Assembly (NCBI GenBank): GCA_027343725.1
Contig: DAHWKH010000128.1
Span: 1-8,706 of the forward strand
Origin: Acidiferrobacteraceae bacterium
GTDB taxonomy: Bacteria; Pseudomonadota; Gammaproteobacteria; Acidiferrobacterales; Acidiferrobacteraceae
Direction: 5' to 3'
Length of the DNA: 8,706 bases
This document shows, one piece after another, positions 1 to 7,371 of this stretch. Both the position numbers and the translations under genes were made by a program. Positions within the stretch are counted from its first letter, which is position 1. The number at the start of each line of letters is the position of its first letter. The notes under the pieces are model-generated. The model was not told the DNA's origin. It did no database searches and saw only the letters and a list, made by a program, of their open reading frames with translations.

Positions 1-1181
1 TCGGACATGATGATCATGGTCAGCGGCACAAAGAGCATGCCGATCCCCAAGCCCAGCACCAAGAGCGGCCAGAACAGGTTGGGCAGCGCGCTCTCGGGGC
101 TCACCGAGAGCGTGCCATAGGCGATTGCGAGCAACACAAAACTCAAGGTGGCAAGCCGCCGCAGGCCCAGGAGACCGCGAAGGTGGTCGAGCACCGTCGA
201 TAGCGGCAAGGCCCCGAGCCCCACGGGCAAAAGCAGCACGCCGCCCCACAGCCCGTTGTACCCGAGGTTCTGCTCCGCCCACAGCGGCAGGATCGATGCC
301 CACCCCATGAAGAGCGCCCACCCAAGACACAAGAGCGCCAGGCCGAGCGCGTAATTGCGCCGCTTCAGATAATGGAACTGCAGCAGCGGATGGGGTGTGC
401 GGCGCTCGTGCCAGGCGAAGGCCGCGAGGCACACGACCGCCATCAGGGTGACGTGGCGGATGTACGGCGAGTGCCACCATCCGTGTTGCTCACCCTGATC
501 GAGGACGACCTGCAGGATCATGAGCCCCGCGTAGAGCAGCCCAAAGCCCGCGATATCGAAGCGGGGCGTGACCGTGCTTGCCGGGGGTTCGAGACCCATG
601 CCGTAACGCCCAAGCCCTAAAGCGAGCCCCAAAAGCGGCAGCGACAACCAAAAAATGAAACGGTATCCGGGACCGGCGGCGAGCCATCCGCCGAGGGCCG
701 GCCCGATGAAAAACGGCAGCAGCATGGCGTTGCTCCAAAACACCGTCACGAGACCATGCCGTTGGGTGGGTGTCGTCCGCAAAAAGACACTCTGACTCAA
801 AGGGACGAGAAGTCCGGCGCCCAGGCCCTCCAAGGCGCGCGCCATCAGCATGAGCCACAGATCATGCGTGAACGCCGCCAGGAACGTACCGATCAGCAGC
901 AGGGACACCGCGCCCTGAAAGGCCCGTCGCTGACCGAAATGCGCCACGGTCCAGGGCATGAGGGCGATGCCCAAGGACCAATGGACGACAAAATAGGTGA
1001 GCGTCCAAACGGCATGATCACTGCTCGTGGACAGACCCCCGCCGAGATACGGGAAAATGCCCTGCACGGCGGCCCCCTCGAAAGACCCCAAGGCGAGGGC
1101 AAGCCCTACGCCGGCAAACAGCGCCGCCAGCCGAAGGCCGGAGACGACCTTCGGATCGGGAGAGTCGAGAGGAGAGGACAC
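1..1181 (-). CDS. DHA2-family (EmrB-like) MFS drug efflux permease, C-terminus off the window edge
   Basis: Inner-membrane proton-driven efflux permease of the 14-helix DHA2 class. Translating from the GTG at 1181 gives 393 residues with no stop before base 1, so about 120 C-terminal residues of a family protein (about 510 aa) are missing. The protein is strongly hydrophobic throughout. Residues 117-135 (ALEGLGAGLLVPLSQSVFL) and the motif C-like stretch IGPALGGWL (159-167) match EmrB. MILQVVLDQGEQHGWW (221-236) is the characteristic DHA2 central segment, and LFVPLT (383-388) matches the late EmrB helix. The motif A loop is degenerate (HFGQRR). The gene begins 7 bp after the cydC stop, with no Shine-Dalgarno sequence but an extended -10 promoter before it, so it may be leaderless or coupled to cydC. 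No EmrA-type adaptor lies upstream; one could lie downstream, outside the window. Substrate is unknown. The class is well supported and the start less so. Confidence 0.9.
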   Translation of the reverse strand, partial: MSSPLDSPDPKVVSGLRLAALFAGVGLALALGSFEGAAVQGIFPYLGGGLSTSSDHAVWTLTYFVVHWSLGIALMPWTVAHFGQRRAFQGAVSLLLIGTFLAAFTHDLWLMLMARALEGLGAGLLVPLSQSVFLRTTPTQRHGLVTVFWSNAMLLPFFIGPALGGWLAAGPGYRFIFWLSLPLLGLALGLGRYGMGLEPPASTVTPRFDIAGFGLLYAGLMILQVVLDQGEQHGWWHSPYIRHVTLMAVVCLAAFAWHERRTPHPLLQFHYLKRRNYALGLALLCLGWALFMGWASILPLWAEQNLGYNGLWGGVLLLPVGLGALPLSTVLDHLRGLLGLRRLATLSFVLLAIAYGTLSVSPESALPNLFWPLLVLGLGIGMLFVPLTMIIMS

Positions 1182-1187
1182 GCGCGC

Positions 1188-1196
1188 ATTATACCA
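1188..1196 (-). promoter_or_regulatory. Extended -10 promoter element before the efflux gene
   Basis: On the minus strand the sequence reads TGG-TATAAT, an exact match to the extended -10 consensus TGnTATAAT, in otherwise very GC-rich DNA. The TAA inside the hexamer is also the stop codon of cydC. Six bases (GCGCGC) separate the hexamer from the GTG of the efflux gene, so transcription would be expected to start at or within a base or two of that GTG, giving a leaderless mRNA. No -35 resembling TTGACA is present at 16-18 bp spacing, which extended -10 promoters can tolerate. Promoter activity is inferred. Confidence 0.5.
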
Positions 1197-2910
1197 GACG
1201 CGCCCAGGCCGCGGGCGGTGCGCCGCCCTCGAAGGCCCCCTCCTCGACAAGGCGCCCGGCCGCGAGCACGACCACGCGATCGGCACGCTCGAGACCGATG
1301 GCCCGGTGGGTGATGTGCAAAACCGTGCGCCCGCGGAGGACGGATGCGAGATCGCGCCACAGCAAGGCCTCGGTCTGGCGATCGAGACCCTCGGTCGGCT
1401 CATCCAGGATCCACACGGGCGCATCCTTCAGGATCGCGCGCGCGATGGCCAGGCGTCTCGCCTCTCCGCCGGACACCGGATCACCCCCTTCCCCGAGGAG
1501 CGTATCCAGGCCGTTGGGGCGCGCGCGTGCCCAGGCGGCGAGATGGACGTGTGTGAGCGCCTCCCACAAGAGCCCATCCGGCGCACCCGGTGAGCCCAGG
1601 CGTAGATTGTCGCGCAGGGAGGCATGAAAGAGAAACGGCTGCTGGGGGACGACGGCTAGGCGTTCGCGGACGTCCTCCCCCCGGAAGTCCTTGAGTTCGC
1701 GGCCGCCGATGCGCACCGATCCCTCGTACTCGACGAACCGCAAAAGGACGTTTGCGATCGTGGTTTTCCCGGCGCCGCTCGCCCCCGTCACGACCACGGA
1801 ATCGCCGCGGGCGATCGTGAGATCGATGCCCTGCAGGGCGCTTTCCGAAGCCCCCGGGTAGCGCACCGCGAGGCCCTCCATGACGATATCTCCCACCGCC
1901 GGTAGCGGCTGGCGGACAGAGGGTTCCGTGACGCACGATGGCGCATCCGCCGCCTCGAAAACGCGCCGCGCCGAGGCGCGCATGCGCCCCATCATCTGAT
2001 AGGCCATCGGCAAAGGCGCCATCATTTCGAAGGCCGCCAGGGTGGCGAGCAACAGCAATGGGAACTCCACCCCCGCAAGCCGCCCGCGCTGGACGGCCGG
2101 GATCGCGACCAACGCGATCGCGATCAGGGTTCCATAGCCTGCGAGGGCCGCGAGCATCGCAAGCCCCGAGCCTGTGACCTGCGCGCGCCGCTCGTTCGCG
2201 GCAAAGGCCTCGGTCAGCGCGAGCAGACGCGCGCCGTGCGCGCCGGCGGCGTTCGCGACCAAGAGATCCGCCATCCCCTGTGTCCCCTCGATGGCCTGCG
2301 CGCGGATCCCCGCCTGCTGGCGCGCCATCGCACGCCCGCGTGCCCGCCCCAGGAGCAGCCCGGCAAGCGGCAACGCGCCGCCTGCGATCACAAGGCCGGA
2401 CAACACCGTCCAGGCCGCCTGCCTCGCAAACCCGGCGAAGACCAGGGTCACGATCGCGGCCGCCGCCAAAGCCACGATGAGGGGCACGAGCATACGCAGG
2501 TACAGCGCGCTCAGCGCATCGATATCGGCGATGAGGCGCGTCAAGAGATCGCCCTTGCGGGCCGTCACGAAGTCGAGCGGCCCATGCATCGCAAGACGCC
2601 CATACAGCCAGACCCGCAGAGACGCCAGCAATCGCAGGGTGACGTCGTGATTCACGAGTCGTTCGCCGTAGCGCGCCGTGACCCGCAGCAAGGCCAAGGC
2701 GCGCACGAGCGCCGCCGGCAGGAACAGGCTGAAGCCGGCAACGGCGGCATAACCGTTCAACCCCACGAAAGCGGCGCTCGCCAAAAACCATCCGGCAAGC
2801 CCCATCAAGGCGGTGCCGGCGAGGATCGTCAGGACCGACAGGCCGATGCCCGCGAGGACCCAGAGGGCCTGAGGCCGCCAGAGCCGCACGAGACGCAGGA
2901 GATCGCTCAC
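1189..2910 (-). CDS. cydC: CydC, ABC exporter subunit for bd oxidase assembly
   Basis: This is half of the heterodimeric CydDC exporter, which moves cysteine and glutathione to the periplasm and is required for assembly of bd-type oxidases. The protein has 573 aa, the usual length. The N-terminal transmembrane domain (about 1-310) contains RYGERLVNHD (80-89); its H88 aligns with E. coli CydC H85, which I recall as a reported heme ligand. The ATPase domain has Walker A GASGAGKT (376-383), Q-loop Q424, signature VSGGE (479-483), Walker B VWILDEP (499-505), the CydC-typical PTEGLD D-loop and switch His H535. The GTG start overlaps the cydD stop as GTGA, and AGGGGG lies 4 nt upstream. The same frame stays open for another 383 codons through cydD, but that translation is unrelated to any transporter and is a GC-driven shadow. 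The signature and PTEGLD distinguish it from CydD. Confidence 0.95.
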   Translation of the reverse strand: MSDLLRLVRLWRPQALWVLAGIGLSVLTILAGTALMGLAGWFLASAAFVGLNGYAAVAGFSLFLPAALVRALALLRVTARYGERLVNHDVTLRLLASLRVWLYGRLAMHGPLDFVTARKGDLLTRLIADIDALSALYLRMLVPLIVALAAAAIVTLVFAGFARQAAWTVLSGLVIAGGALPLAGLLLGRARGRAMARQQAGIRAQAIEGTQGMADLLVANAAGAHGARLLALTEAFAANERRAQVTGSGLAMLAALAGYGTLIAIALVAIPAVQRGRLAGVEFPLLLLATLAAFEMMAPLPMAYQMMGRMRASARRVFEAADAPSCVTEPSVRQPLPAVGDIVMEGLAVRYPGASESALQGIDLTIARGDSVVVTGASGAGKTTIANVLLRFVEYEGSVRIGGRELKDFRGEDVRERLAVVPQQPFLFHASLRDNLRLGSPGAPDGLLWEALTHVHLAAWARARPNGLDTLLGEGGDPVSGGEARRLAIARAILKDAPVWILDEPTEGLDRQTEALLWRDLASVLRGRTVLHITHRAIGLERADRVVVLAAGRLVEEGAFEGGAPPAAWARLV

Positions 2911-4628
2911 GCGACCCCCTGATAACCCGCCCGCAAGCGCCCGTGCAGCTCGCCCGTCAGGGCCGCGGGCGGACCCTCCGCGACCACGCGCCCGGCCTCG
3001 AGGATCAGGACCTTGTCGGCGCACGCGACCGGGGTCAGACGATGCGCGACCACGACCAGCGTCCGGCCCTCGGCGAGCCTCCGGATCGCGTCCGACACCC
3101 ACCGTTCGCTCTCCCGGTCCAAATGGGCGGTCGGCTCGTCGAGCACCACGAGCGGCGCGTCTTTGAGGAACGCGCGCGCGAGCGCGATCCGTTGAATCTG
3201 CCCGACCGACAAACCCGCCCCCTCCTCGCCGATGACCGTCTCGAATCCCTTCGGCAGGGCCTCGATAAAATCGAGCGCAGAGGCCTTGCGCGCGGCCGCC
3301 CGCAAGGCCTCGTGCGCGGCCTGCGGACACCCGAGCCGGATGTTGTCGGCGATCGTGCCCGCAAAAAGCCGCGGGTCCTGCGGCACATAGGCGATGTGCG
3401 CCCACCAGGTGGGCTTGTCGAGCGCGCCGAGATCGGTGTCCCCGTTGATCGTCACCCGACCCCCTGTCGGCTCGAGGAACCCGAGAAGGACATCGAGTAA
3501 GCGGCTCTTCCCTGAACCACTCGCGCCGAGAATGGCGGTGAACCGGCCCGCGGGAATGACACAGGATACGTCGCGCAAAACCTCGACACCGGAGATGCGC
3601 ACACCCACATCCCGGCAGGTCAAGCCGATCGGCGCGCTCGGGGCAAACGCGAGCGTGCCGGACGCGGGACCCGGGAGAGACAGCCGGTCGATGATCGGCC
3701 GGGCGGCGGCGAGCGCGTTCATGCGCGCATGGTAATGCGTGGCGAGACCCCGAAACGGCAGAAAGAACTCCGGCGCCAGCAGTAAAACGCAAAACGCGGG
3801 ATAGAAGCTCGCCTCCCGAGTGAGTAAGCGCATCCCGAAGAACACGGCGATCACGGCAATGGACAGGCTGGTAAAGAACTCGAGCGCGGCCGATGTCAAA
3901 AAGGCCGTCCGCAAACCCTCCAGGGTCGCTCGGCGATGCGCCTCGGACACCCGCCGCACGACCGTGACGTGGTCGCGGCAGCGGCCGAATGTCTGCAGGG
4001 TCGCGAAACCCCGCAGGGTGTCGAGCAACGCGTGACTCATGTGCAGCAAGGCGTGCCATTGACGGTCATTGGCGGCCTGCGCCTGATAGCCGATGAGGAT
4101 CATGAACACGACCAGGAGCGGGCCCGCGAGCAACAACACGAGGCCGGCCACCCAGTTGATGGCCATCACCACGATCACCACGGCCAACGGCACGACCGCC
4201 ACCAGCACGCTCTGCGGCAGGAAGCGCGCGATATAAGGGTCCAGGGCCTCGACGCCGCTCACGAGCATCTCGGCGAAGCGCGCGCTGTCTTGGCTCGTGC
4301 GCGGACCGAGCGCCTGCGCGTGGCGGATCAACCGGCGCCGGACGTCCGCCTTGACGCGCGCGGCACTCCGGAAGAGCACCGCTTCCCCGGCCCACAGCAA
4401 TACGCCTCTCCCGAGGACGACCCCCACAAGCTCCCGGAGCACGCCGCGGCTTGCCGCAAGGCTCCAGCCGTGAAAAAGGCTCCCGTTGACGAGACGCGCG
4501 AGCAGGAGCGCCTGGACGACAACCAAAAGACCGCTCGCCGTGACCAGGGCCGTGCCGCCCGCGAGTAAGGCTTTCTGCCCGCGCACCCAGCCCAAAAGCG
4601 CAATGTGCGTGTCCCCCATGGCCCTCAT
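2907..4628 (-). CDS. cydD: CydD, ABC exporter subunit for bd oxidase assembly
   Basis: This is the partner of CydC in the inner-membrane thiol exporter needed for cytochrome bd maturation. The protein has 573 aa. A type I ABC transmembrane domain fills about residues 15-310 with several hydrophobic helices; LLLAPEFFLPFRGLATHYH (282-300) is typical of CydD. The nucleotide-binding domain has Walker A GASGSGKS (368-375), Q-loop Q417, the CydD-type signature LSVGQ (473-477), Walker B LVVLDEP (493-499), D-loop AHLD and switch His H529, so the ATPase site looks intact. Two in-frame ATGs, at 4628 and 4619, are possible starts. The first has a GGTGA stretch 4 nt upstream, matching the spacing of its neighbours, and is preferred. 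The gene follows cydB after 72 bp and overlaps cydC by 4 bp, which suggests coupled, balanced synthesis of the two halves. Confidence 0.95.
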   Translation of the reverse strand: MRAMGDTHIALLGWVRGQKALLAGGTALVTASGLLVVVQALLLARLVNGSLFHGWSLAASRGVLRELVGVVLGRGVLLWAGEAVLFRSAARVKADVRRRLIRHAQALGPRTSQDSARFAEMLVSGVEALDPYIARFLPQSVLVAVVPLAVVIVVMAINWVAGLVLLLAGPLLVVFMILIGYQAQAANDRQWHALLHMSHALLDTLRGFATLQTFGRCRDHVTVVRRVSEAHRRATLEGLRTAFLTSAALEFFTSLSIAVIAVFFGMRLLTREASFYPAFCVLLLAPEFFLPFRGLATHYHARMNALAAARPIIDRLSLPGPASGTLAFAPSAPIGLTCRDVGVRISGVEVLRDVSCVIPAGRFTAILGASGSGKSRLLDVLLGFLEPTGGRVTINGDTDLGALDKPTWWAHIAYVPQDPRLFAGTIADNIRLGCPQAAHEALRAAARKASALDFIEALPKGFETVIGEEGAGLSVGQIQRIALARAFLKDAPLVVLDEPTAHLDRESERWVSDAIRRLAEGRTLVVVAHRLTPVACADKVLILEAGRVVAEGPPAALTGELHGRLRAGYQGVA

Positions 4629-4700
4629 CCCGTCACCCGAAACGCCCCTGGTCGGCTCGCGCTTGCGCTCACCCGCCCCCGATGCGACGCAGGCACGGGA
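4629..4700 (-). other. Short cydB-cydD spacer without a cydX gene
   Basis: This is the largest gap inside the operon. It is GC-rich and shows no convincing promoter or terminator hairpin. At 72 bp it is too short for a free-standing CydX-type small subunit, usually 30-40 residues, and no such peptide is seen. This fits a CioAB-type oxidase, many of which have no adjacent cydX. Confidence 0.5.
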
Positions 4701-5720
4701 TCACGCCTCGTATCCGGCCTTGCTGGTCTTGCCGCGAAAGGCAAAGTAGAGGTAGCTGTTGTAGACGATCATGATCGGAATGAAGAATCCGACGACCGCC
4801 AGCATGAAAATCAGGGTGCTCGACCCGCTCGCCCCCTGATAGACCGTGACCGTATCCGGGATCGCGTAGGGGTAGATCGTGATACCGAGACCGAGAAACG
4901 AGCTCACGAAAATCACGAGCGTCCACACGAAAGGCGAGAGCGTGCGATGGGCGCGCAGCGCGCGAAACAGCCGCCAGAACGCCGCCAGCGCGATCGCCGG
5001 CAAGGCCGCATACCCCACGATCGCGGGCCAGCGAAACCAGCTGCGCGCGGCCCAATCGAAACGCACCGCCGTCATAATGGTGATCGCGACCGCGAGCAGG
5101 AGCAGGAGCCTCGCGCCGTAACGGGCGAACGGATAGAACGTCTCGGCGACATGTGACTCGCTCTTGATGATGAGATAGGTCGCGCCGATCACCACGTATC
5201 CCGTCACGACCCCCAGCATCACCAGGGTCGAAAACCCCCCGAACCAATCGAAGAGGCCGCCCGTGAAATGCCCGTGGTGCACGGGCATACCCTGGAGAAT
5301 CCCTCCCAGGATATAGCCCTGACTCAGCGCGACGAGCAGGCTCCCCAGTCCGAACGACCACAGCCATCGGGCTTTGTCGTGCGCGAGCTCGCGATACTCG
5401 AACGCCACGCCGCGAAACACGAAACCGAACAACATCGCGATGGCCGGCAGATAGAGGGCGCGCAAGACCAGCGCGTACACCAGCGGGAAGGCCCCAAAGA
5501 GTGTCCCGCCCAAGACCACAAGCCAGGACTCGTTGGCGTCCCAGATAGTGCCGAGACTGTTCATCATCACCATGCGATTGGCATGCTCGCGCCCAAACAG
5601 CGTGAGAATGCCGACACCGAGATCGAATCCGTCCAGCACCACGTAAAAGACCAGAAACAGCGACTCCAGAAAAAACCAGATGCCGGCGAGGAAGTCATGG
5701 TTGCTGGTGGCGATGGTCAT
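4701..5720 (-). CDS. cydB: Cytochrome bd-type quinol oxidase subunit II (CydB/CioB)
   Basis: Second membrane subunit of the bd-type quinol oxidase, which packs against CydA in the inner membrane and is thought to help oxygen or proton access. The protein has 339 aa, close to CioB (about 335 aa) and shorter than E. coli CydB (379 aa). The conserved N-terminal LDGFDLGVGILT (29-40) is present, with D33 equivalent to E. coli D29. The segment NSLGTIWDANESWLVVLGG (54-72) carries D61, equivalent to E. coli D58. Further hydrophobic helices follow, and the last (about 305-325, VVGFFIPIMIVYNSYLYF region) ends in a short basic tail. The ATG starts 8 bp after the cydA stop; AAGGGG, overlapping that stop, gives a Shine-Dalgarno sequence 4 nt away. 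A bd oxidase subunit II is certain; the Cio subtype is inferred from length and the short Q-loop of its partner. Confidence 0.95.
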   Translation of the reverse strand: MTIATSNHDFLAGIWFFLESLFLVFYVVLDGFDLGVGILTLFGREHANRMVMMNSLGTIWDANESWLVVLGGTLFGAFPLVYALVLRALYLPAIAMLFGFVFRGVAFEYRELAHDKARWLWSFGLGSLLVALSQGYILGGILQGMPVHHGHFTGGLFDWFGGFSTLVMLGVVTGYVVIGATYLIIKSESHVAETFYPFARYGARLLLLLAVAITIMTAVRFDWAARSWFRWPAIVGYAALPAIALAAFWRLFRALRAHRTLSPFVWTLVIFVSSFLGLGITIYPYAIPDTVTVYQGASGSSTLIFMLAVVGFFIPIMIVYNSYLYFAFRGKTSKAGYEA

Positions 5721-5728
5721 AAGGCCCC

Positions 5729-7117
5729 TTAGCGCAAGGTCGTGAGCAGGCCGTGGTCACGGGTTTCGGCAACCGGGATCGGGCTTGTGAGATCGGGGCC
5801 TTTCTGCAGGATGCGGTAGGCGTAACGGAAGGTCACGGTGCCGACCAACGCGTAAAACACGAAGAACCCGGCCAGCGACCCGATCAGGGCCGCGGGCGGC
5901 AGCGAACTCACGGCCCGGGCCGTCGGAAGGATCCCGTAGATGACCCAGGGCTGGCGTCCGACCTCGCGCGTAAACCACCCGCATTCGATCGCGAGGTAGG
6001 CGGCCGGCAGCATGAGGTACCACGCCTTCAATAACCGCCGATGCCCGTTCACCCGCTCGGGGGTGAGCCGCTTTCGATAGGAGGAGGCCGCGGTCCAGAG
6101 CCCGACCAGGGCAAGATAAAACCCACAGACGACCATGATCCGGAAGGCGTAGAAGGGGATCACCACGGGCGGCCGGTCGCGGCGCTTGAAGGCATCGAGA
6201 CCCGTGATGCCGCCCCGGTAATGATGCGTGATGATCAATCCCCCGACCTTCGGGATCTTCACCGCCCAATCGTTATCCCGGTGTTTGGTGTTCGGCCAAC
6301 ACAGAAGGACCCAGGAGGCGGCGTGCCCGGGGGGATTCGTGCGCCAGCGGTCCTCCATGGCCGCGAGCTTCGCGGGCTGGGTCTTGGCGAGTGCCCGTCC
6401 CGCGCTGTCGCCGATCAGGATCTGCAGCGGGCCCAGGATCGCCAAGGCCACCGCCGCGCCCTTGAGCATCGGCAGAAAAAACTCCGTATGGCGCCCGTGA
6501 TGCAGATACCAGGCGCTCACCGTGCCCAGCACGGCGGCGCCGGTGACAAGGCAGGCGACATACATATGCCCAAAACCGAGCAGCAGATCGCGATTGAGGA
6601 TGGCATGAAGGTAATTGGTGACGATGAGGTGATGATGCACGCGTTTGATGCCGCCCGGCGTCTGCATCCACGAATTGGCGTCCATGATCCAAAACGCCGA
6701 CAGACTGCTGCCCAGAGCCACCATGCCGGTCGCGAAAAGGTGCATGCGACGGCCGATGGTCCCCCAGCCGAAGACCATGAGACCGATGAAAGCGGCCTCG
6801 AGCATGAAGGCGAGCACGGCCTCGAACCCCAAGAGATTCCCAAGCAGTCCGCCCGCGTAGCGCGATAACGGCGCCCAGTTGTCGCCGAAGGCGAATTCCA
6901 TGGGAATACCGGTTACTACCCCGACTGTGAAATTGAGGAGAAAGAGCCGCCCCCAGAAACGCGTCTGGCGGTAGTAGAATTCCCGCCCGCGCACAAGCCA
7001 CAAGGCCTCGAGGACGAACATCGCAATCGAGAGGCCGATCGTGACCGGCGGCCAGAGGATGTGGAAGGCCGCGATCAGGGCGAACTGGGCGCGCGCGAGC
7101 AGTATGGTCGGAAACAC
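5729..7117 (-). CDS. cydA: Cytochrome bd-type quinol oxidase subunit I, short Q-loop (CydA/CioA)
   Basis: Catalytic heme-bearing subunit, which oxidises quinol and reduces oxygen to water. The GTG at 7117 is preferred over the open upstream codons because AAGGAG lies 4 nt before it and because it puts the heme b595 ligand at H19, exactly as in E. coli. The product is 462 aa. E99 and E107 match E. coli numbering. H184 and M328 align with the heme b558 ligands H186 and M393. K250 and E255 (AKLAAME) align with the quinol-site residues K252 and E257. E385 and the GRQPW motif near 387-391 are also present. From GDS (236) to FRIM (328) there are only 93 residues, roughly 60 fewer than in E. coli. 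This short Q-loop is the mark of the CioA or cyanide-insensitive branch, so cioA would be an equally valid name. It is the first gene of the operon. Confidence 0.96.
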   Translation of the reverse strand: MFPTILLARAQFALIAAFHILWPPVTIGLSIAMFVLEALWLVRGREFYYRQTRFWGRLFLLNFTVGVVTGIPMEFAFGDNWAPLSRYAGGLLGNLLGFEAVLAFMLEAAFIGLMVFGWGTIGRRMHLFATGMVALGSSLSAFWIMDANSWMQTPGGIKRVHHHLIVTNYLHAILNRDLLLGFGHMYVACLVTGAAVLGTVSAWYLHHGRHTEFFLPMLKGAAVALAILGPLQILIGDSAGRALAKTQPAKLAAMEDRWRTNPPGHAASWVLLCWPNTKHRDNDWAVKIPKVGGLIITHHYRGGITGLDAFKRRDRPPVVIPFYAFRIMVVCGFYLALVGLWTAASSYRKRLTPERVNGHRRLLKAWYLMLPAAYLAIECGWFTREVGRQPWVIYGILPTARAVSSLPPAALIGSLAGFFVFYALVGTVTFRYAYRILQKGPDLTSPIPVAETRDHGLLTTLR

Positions 7118-7121
7118 GCTT

Positions 7122-7127
7122 CTCCTT
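7122..7127 (-). promoter_or_regulatory. Ribosome binding site that sets the cydA GTG start
   Basis: AAGGAG on the minus strand lies 4 nt before the GTG at 7117. The open reading frame could extend to a start at 7168, but the extra 17 residues are Arg/Pro-rich and have no counterpart in CydA proteins, whose N-terminus lies 18 residues before the first heme ligand. Confidence 0.75.
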
Positions 7128-7169
7128 GGCCGTGAAAGCCCATTCCATGGGGTGGGACGCCGAGGCAAA

Positions 7170-7204
7170 GACTCGTGCCGCGAGTCCTGCGGGAGCGCCT
7201 CCCG
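7170..7204 (-). repeat. Two tandem perfect hairpins in the cydA leader
   Basis: Two perfect GC-rich inverted repeats sit 3 bp apart: GACTCG-N5-CGAGTC at 7170-7186 and CGGGAG-N3-CTCCCG at 7190-7204. Both lie 53-87 bp upstream of the cydA GTG, so they would be in the mRNA leader if transcription starts near 7222 or further upstream. No long T-run follows on the minus strand (only TCTTTG), so a classical terminator or attenuator is not supported. Function is unknown. Confidence 0.4.
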
Positions 7205-7230
7205 AACCGCCCTCTCAAGGCGCTGCCATT

Positions 7231-7340
7231 CTCATACCCCCCCATCGACGCGACAAGCACCGTCGGCCGGATATCCGGAAGCCCCCGGCGCACGGCCGCC
7301 GCCCCGCGCCGCGCATTCTGCGCTATACCTTGGGTATGAG
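7231..7340. repeat. Long-spaced 9-bp inverted repeat CTCATACCC / GGGTATGAG
   Basis: CTCATACCC at 7231-7239 and its exact reverse complement at 7332-7340 flank most of the divergent region, 92 bp apart. One arm overlaps the weak cydA promoter candidate; the other overlaps the possible upstream PAP2 start. The second arm is also part of a compact dyad, ATACC-TTG-GGTAT (7325-7337). The arms could be operator half-sites for a shared regulator. I estimate that one such 9-bp pair would arise by chance in roughly one in four or five regions of this size. Confidence 0.3.
7267..7278. repeat. 12-bp perfect palindrome CCGGATATCCGG
   Basis: A perfect palindrome near the middle of the divergent intergenic region, about 150 bp upstream of cydA and about 95 bp before the PAP2 start. 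Its position between two promoters is that of a possible operator for a dimeric regulator, but no family-specific consensus was recognised. Confidence 0.35.
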
Positions 7341-7371
7341 TTCCGACGAGCCCGCTTACCGTCCCGGGGGG

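Larger units (their letters stand above)
7118..7371. promoter_or_regulatory. Divergent intergenic region between cydA and the PAP2 gene
   Basis: This 254-bp stretch should hold the promoters for both directions. Towards cydA, the best weak candidate is TTGTCG (7251-7256) with a 17-bp spacer and GAGAAT (7228-7233), each matching consensus at 4 of 6 positions. Towards the PAP2 gene, TATACC at 7324-7329 is a weak -10 with no recognisable -35; it would start transcription near the ATG at 7336. No FNR-type TTGAT-N4-ATCAA site is visible. Several short perfect dyads are listed separately. The open frame extending the PAP2 gene leftwards to 7126 has poor coding character and is treated as non-coding. 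Confidence 0.4.

Noticed and set aside
1027..1593. 188-codon plus-strand open frame across the cydC-MFS junction
   Set aside because: It runs opposite two conserved genes and its translation has no recognisable motif or plausible start signal.
1189..4059. 956-codon minus-strand open frame suggesting a giant fusion protein ending in CydC
   Set aside because: The first 383 codons overlap cydD in another frame and give Arg/Gly/Pro-rich sequence with no transporter features. CydC begins at the GTG at 2910, with an SD sequence and a GTGA overlap with cydD.
3936..4568. 210-codon plus-strand open frame antisense to cydD
   Set aside because: It is His/Arg/Glu-rich with no domain, opposite the conserved transmembrane domain of CydD.
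4629..4700. A hidden cydX small-subunit gene between cydB and cydD
   Set aside because: The gap is only 72 bp and no short hydrophobic peptide with a start and ribosome site can be read there.
6041..6868. 275-codon plus-strand open frame antisense to cydA
   Set aside because: Its composition is low-complexity and charged, with no recognisable domain, and it lies wholly opposite the well-supported cydA. It is a typical shadow in GC-rich DNA.
7118..7168. 17-residue N-terminal extension of CydA from an ATG at 7168
   Set aside because: The GTG at 7117 has AAGGAG upstream and places the heme ligand at H19 as in E. coli; the extension is Arg/Pro-rich and unlike CydA.
7126..7335. N-terminal extension of the PAP2 protein from a TTG at 7126
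   Set aside because: It would place about 80 basic, Pro-rich residues before a normal signal peptide, and it uses a rare start without a supporting ribosome site.
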